Shown in pieces: positions 12,289-12,799 of a stretch of 12,799 bases of DNA (position 1 is the first letter of the stretch; each line of letters opens with the position of its first letter). Origin of the DNA: CAYGFH01 sp964430295. Lineage in GTDB: Bacteria > Patescibacteriota > Microgenomatia > UBA10105 > UBA927. Under the pieces are notes generated by a model. It searched no databases and was not told the DNA's origin. It saw only the letters and a program-made list of their open reading frames with translations. A program made the translations under genes and the position numbers. Location of the stretch: assembly GCA_964430295.1 (NCBI GenBank), contig CAYSEV010000039.1, positions 1-12,799 on the forward strand, given 5' to 3'.

Positions 12289-12555
12289 ATGTTTTATGTA
12301 TATCTCCTCAAGGACCTGAATGACAGGTTATATATCGGATATTCATCAGATCTTAAGCGAAGAATCAAAGAACACAAGCAAGGAAAGTCATACACGACAA
12401 GGCGAATGAATGAACCTGTACTTATATATTATGAAGCCTATTCAGATGAAATATCTGCAAAAACAAGGGAAAAGAAATTAAAACAATTCGGATCCTCATA
12501 TAAAGGTTTAATAAAACGCCTAAACCTGTTAAAATCAACTGTAGAAGGGCCATAG
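12289..12555 (+). CDS. Stand-alone GIY-YIG nuclease domain protein
   Basis: An 88-residue single-domain GIY-YIG protein of the UvrC-N-terminal / YhbQ-like type. YVY (3-5) and YIG (15-17) form the name motif. SSDLKRRIKEHKQG (19-32) holds the conserved Arg24 and His29, and AKTREKKLKQF (57-67) the metal-binding Glu61. Length is normal for the stand-alone family, which is frequent in CPR genomes and has unclear function; relatives include homing nucleases and repair enzymes. The last three residues (EGP) and the stop are read from the start of the downstream tRNA-like copy (GGGCCATAG), so gene and tRNA copy overlap by about 10 nt. The start ATG is 6 nt after GATAAT, which comes from the upstream tRNA fragment. 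No SD. The position between two tRNA 5' ends suggests a link to tRNA-targeted insertion. Confidence 0.9.
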   Translation: MFYVYLLKDLNDRLYIGYSSDLKRRIKEHKQGKSYTTRRMNEPVLIYYEAYSDEISAKTREKKLKQFGSSYKGLIKRLNLLKSTVEGP

Positions 12556-12579
12556 TTCAATGGCTAGAATAGGGGTGTC
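12546..12579 (+). pseudogene. Split tRNA-Trp-like gene, 5' half
   Basis: Acceptor 5' strand AGGGCCA (12546-12552), D arm GTTC/GAAT with loop AATGGCTA (12555-12570), anticodon-stem 5' strand GGGGT (12572-12576), then GTC. The matching 3' strands are not downstream in place but at 12745-12782. With 12745 onward the anticodon loop would read GTCCAAA, anticodon CCA (Trp). Whether a mature tRNA is ever made is unknown. Confidence 0.65.
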
Positions 12580-12626
12580 TCCCTGTACACTTGCTAAATA
12601 ATTGCTATTTAGCTTAGTGTACGGGA
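12580..12626. repeat. 47-nt hairpin at the 5' end of the anticodon-loop insert
   Basis: TCCC/GGGA, GTACAC/GTGTAC and GCTAAATA/TATTTAGC (12593-12600 / 12606-12613) stack over an ATTGC loop, 18 pairs with a small bulge and an internal loop. TCCC at its start is repeated directly after it (12627-12630), as a 4-bp target duplication would be. Confidence 0.8.
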
Positions 12627-12657
12627 TCCCGAAGTTCTAGTGCAGGCTCAATATGTT

Positions 12658-12728
12658 AGGCTCGTCGTTCAACGGTAGGACAGAGGTCTCCAAAACCTCC
12701 AATGAGTGTTCGATTCACTCCGAGCCTG
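12658..12728 (+). tRNA. tRNA-Trp(CCA)
   Basis: Acceptor AGGCTCG (12658-12664) with CGAGCCT (12721-12727), discriminator G12728, then CA only. D stem GTTC/GGAC, anticodon stem GAGGT/ACCTC with loop CTCCAAA, anticodon CCA. T arm GAGTG/CACTC with standard TTCGATT loop. Its leader contains TGCAGGCTC (12641-12649), an exact complement of the 3' end GAGCCTGCA (12722-12730), which could compete with the acceptor stem. Confidence 0.92.
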
Positions 12729-12744
12729 CAAGATACTTCAGGGA

Positions 12745-12782
12745 CAAAACCTCTGATCGTGGTTCGACTCCACGTGGCCCTG
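12745..12782 (+). pseudogene. Split tRNA-Trp-like gene, 3' half
   Basis: CAAA completes an anticodon loop, ACCTC (12749-12753) pairs with GGGGT of the 5' half, variable loop TGAT, T arm CGTGG/CCACG with standard loop TTCGACT, acceptor TGGCCCT (12775-12781) pairing perfectly with AGGGCCA at 12546, discriminator G12782. All stems across the 5' and 3' halves remain intact, so the split is recent or under selection. Confidence 0.7.
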
Positions 12783-12799
12783 CAAAAAGCATCATTTGG

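Larger units (their letters stand above)
12580..12744 (+). other. 165-nt insert in the anticodon loop, carrying tRNA-Trp
   Basis: The segment between the two tRNA halves has inverted ends: TCCCTG (12580-12585) with CAGGGA (12739-12744), or TCCCGAAGT (12627-12635) with ACTTCAGGGA (12735-12744, one bulge). It contains a 47-nt hairpin, a spacer and a complete tRNA-Trp(CCA). It is too short for a group I intron and carries no ORF. It may be an intron-like or mobile insert, or debris from duplication. Confidence 0.6.

Noticed and set aside
12546..12583. Reading the 5' half as tRNA-Asp (anticodon GTC)
   Set aside because: GTC is present, but with standard D-stem spacing it falls at positions 32-34, not 34-36, and no pairing 3' strand follows locally.
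12580..12744. Group I intron in the split tRNA
   Set aside because: 165 nt, much of it a complete tRNA, leaves no room for a group I core, and no P7/G-site elements are visible.
12546..12782. Archaeal-type bulge-helix-bulge tRNA intron
   Set aside because: A stem does extend the anticodon arm, but the two 3-nt bulges of a BHB are not clearly present and bacteria lack the endonuclease; kept only as an analogy.

Overview
The window looks like a chromosomal piece of a Candidate Phyla Radiation (Patescibacteria) bacterium, most likely of the Microgenomates type; this is inferred from gene content, not from a marker-gene search. The signs are many small single-anchor proteins with Thr/Pro linkers or Cys motifs, ribosomal protein genes outside operons, few Shine-Dalgarno sites, a stand-alone GIY-YIG nuclease and moderate-to-low GC. 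Several genes end in TGA (the 70-aa protein, TDH, GT2, rpmG), so UGA is an ordinary stop here, which argues against the UGA-Gly lineages.

Layout. 1-2331: a small Cys-rich membrane protein, rpmB (minus strand), an M50 site-2 protease followed 4 bp later by a deoxyribosyltransferase-like protein with an RHH-like tail, and a 70-aa membrane protein. 2366-2950: a strong promoter drives an unassigned structured RNA of about 170 nt; then tRNA-Thr(TGT) with degenerate tandem copies of its 3' end. 2951-3769: ArsR regulator plus OB-fold membrane protein (minus), and tRNA-Tyr. 3812-7145: secreted or membrane-anchored proteins (Thr/Pro stalk, Ig-like candidate, alpha/beta hydrolase, Cys-motif protein) and a REP-like palindrome. 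7147-9299: a two-gene operon, TDH then KBL, for threonine to glycine plus acetyl-CoA. 9334-9523: tRNA-Thr(GGT) preceded by a tRNA-like fragment. 9604-12184: GT2 glycosyltransferase, SGNH hydrolase, rpmG (57 aa) and an anchored protein of unknown function. 12213-12784: a composite tRNA locus with a GIY-YIG gene.

The most unusual feature is the behaviour of the tRNA loci. Three of them carry extra partial tRNA copies whose loops or stems are interrupted by short, mostly hairpin-forming inserts: the T-arm copies after tRNA-Thr(TGT), the 5' copy before tRNA-Thr(GGT), and the D-loop copy before the GIY-YIG gene. At the 3' end a tRNA-Trp-like gene is split in its anticodon loop by a segment bounded by inverted repeats, and that segment contains a complete tRNA-Trp(CCA). 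A GIY-YIG nuclease gene sits between two copies of the split tRNA's 5' end. This looks like a small mobile or intron-like system that uses tRNA genes as sites; its mechanism is inference.

A second theme is transcription and translation start. Several genes have a -10-like hexamer 6-7 nt upstream of the ATG, which predicts leaderless mRNAs; only a few genes have a clear Shine-Dalgarno site.
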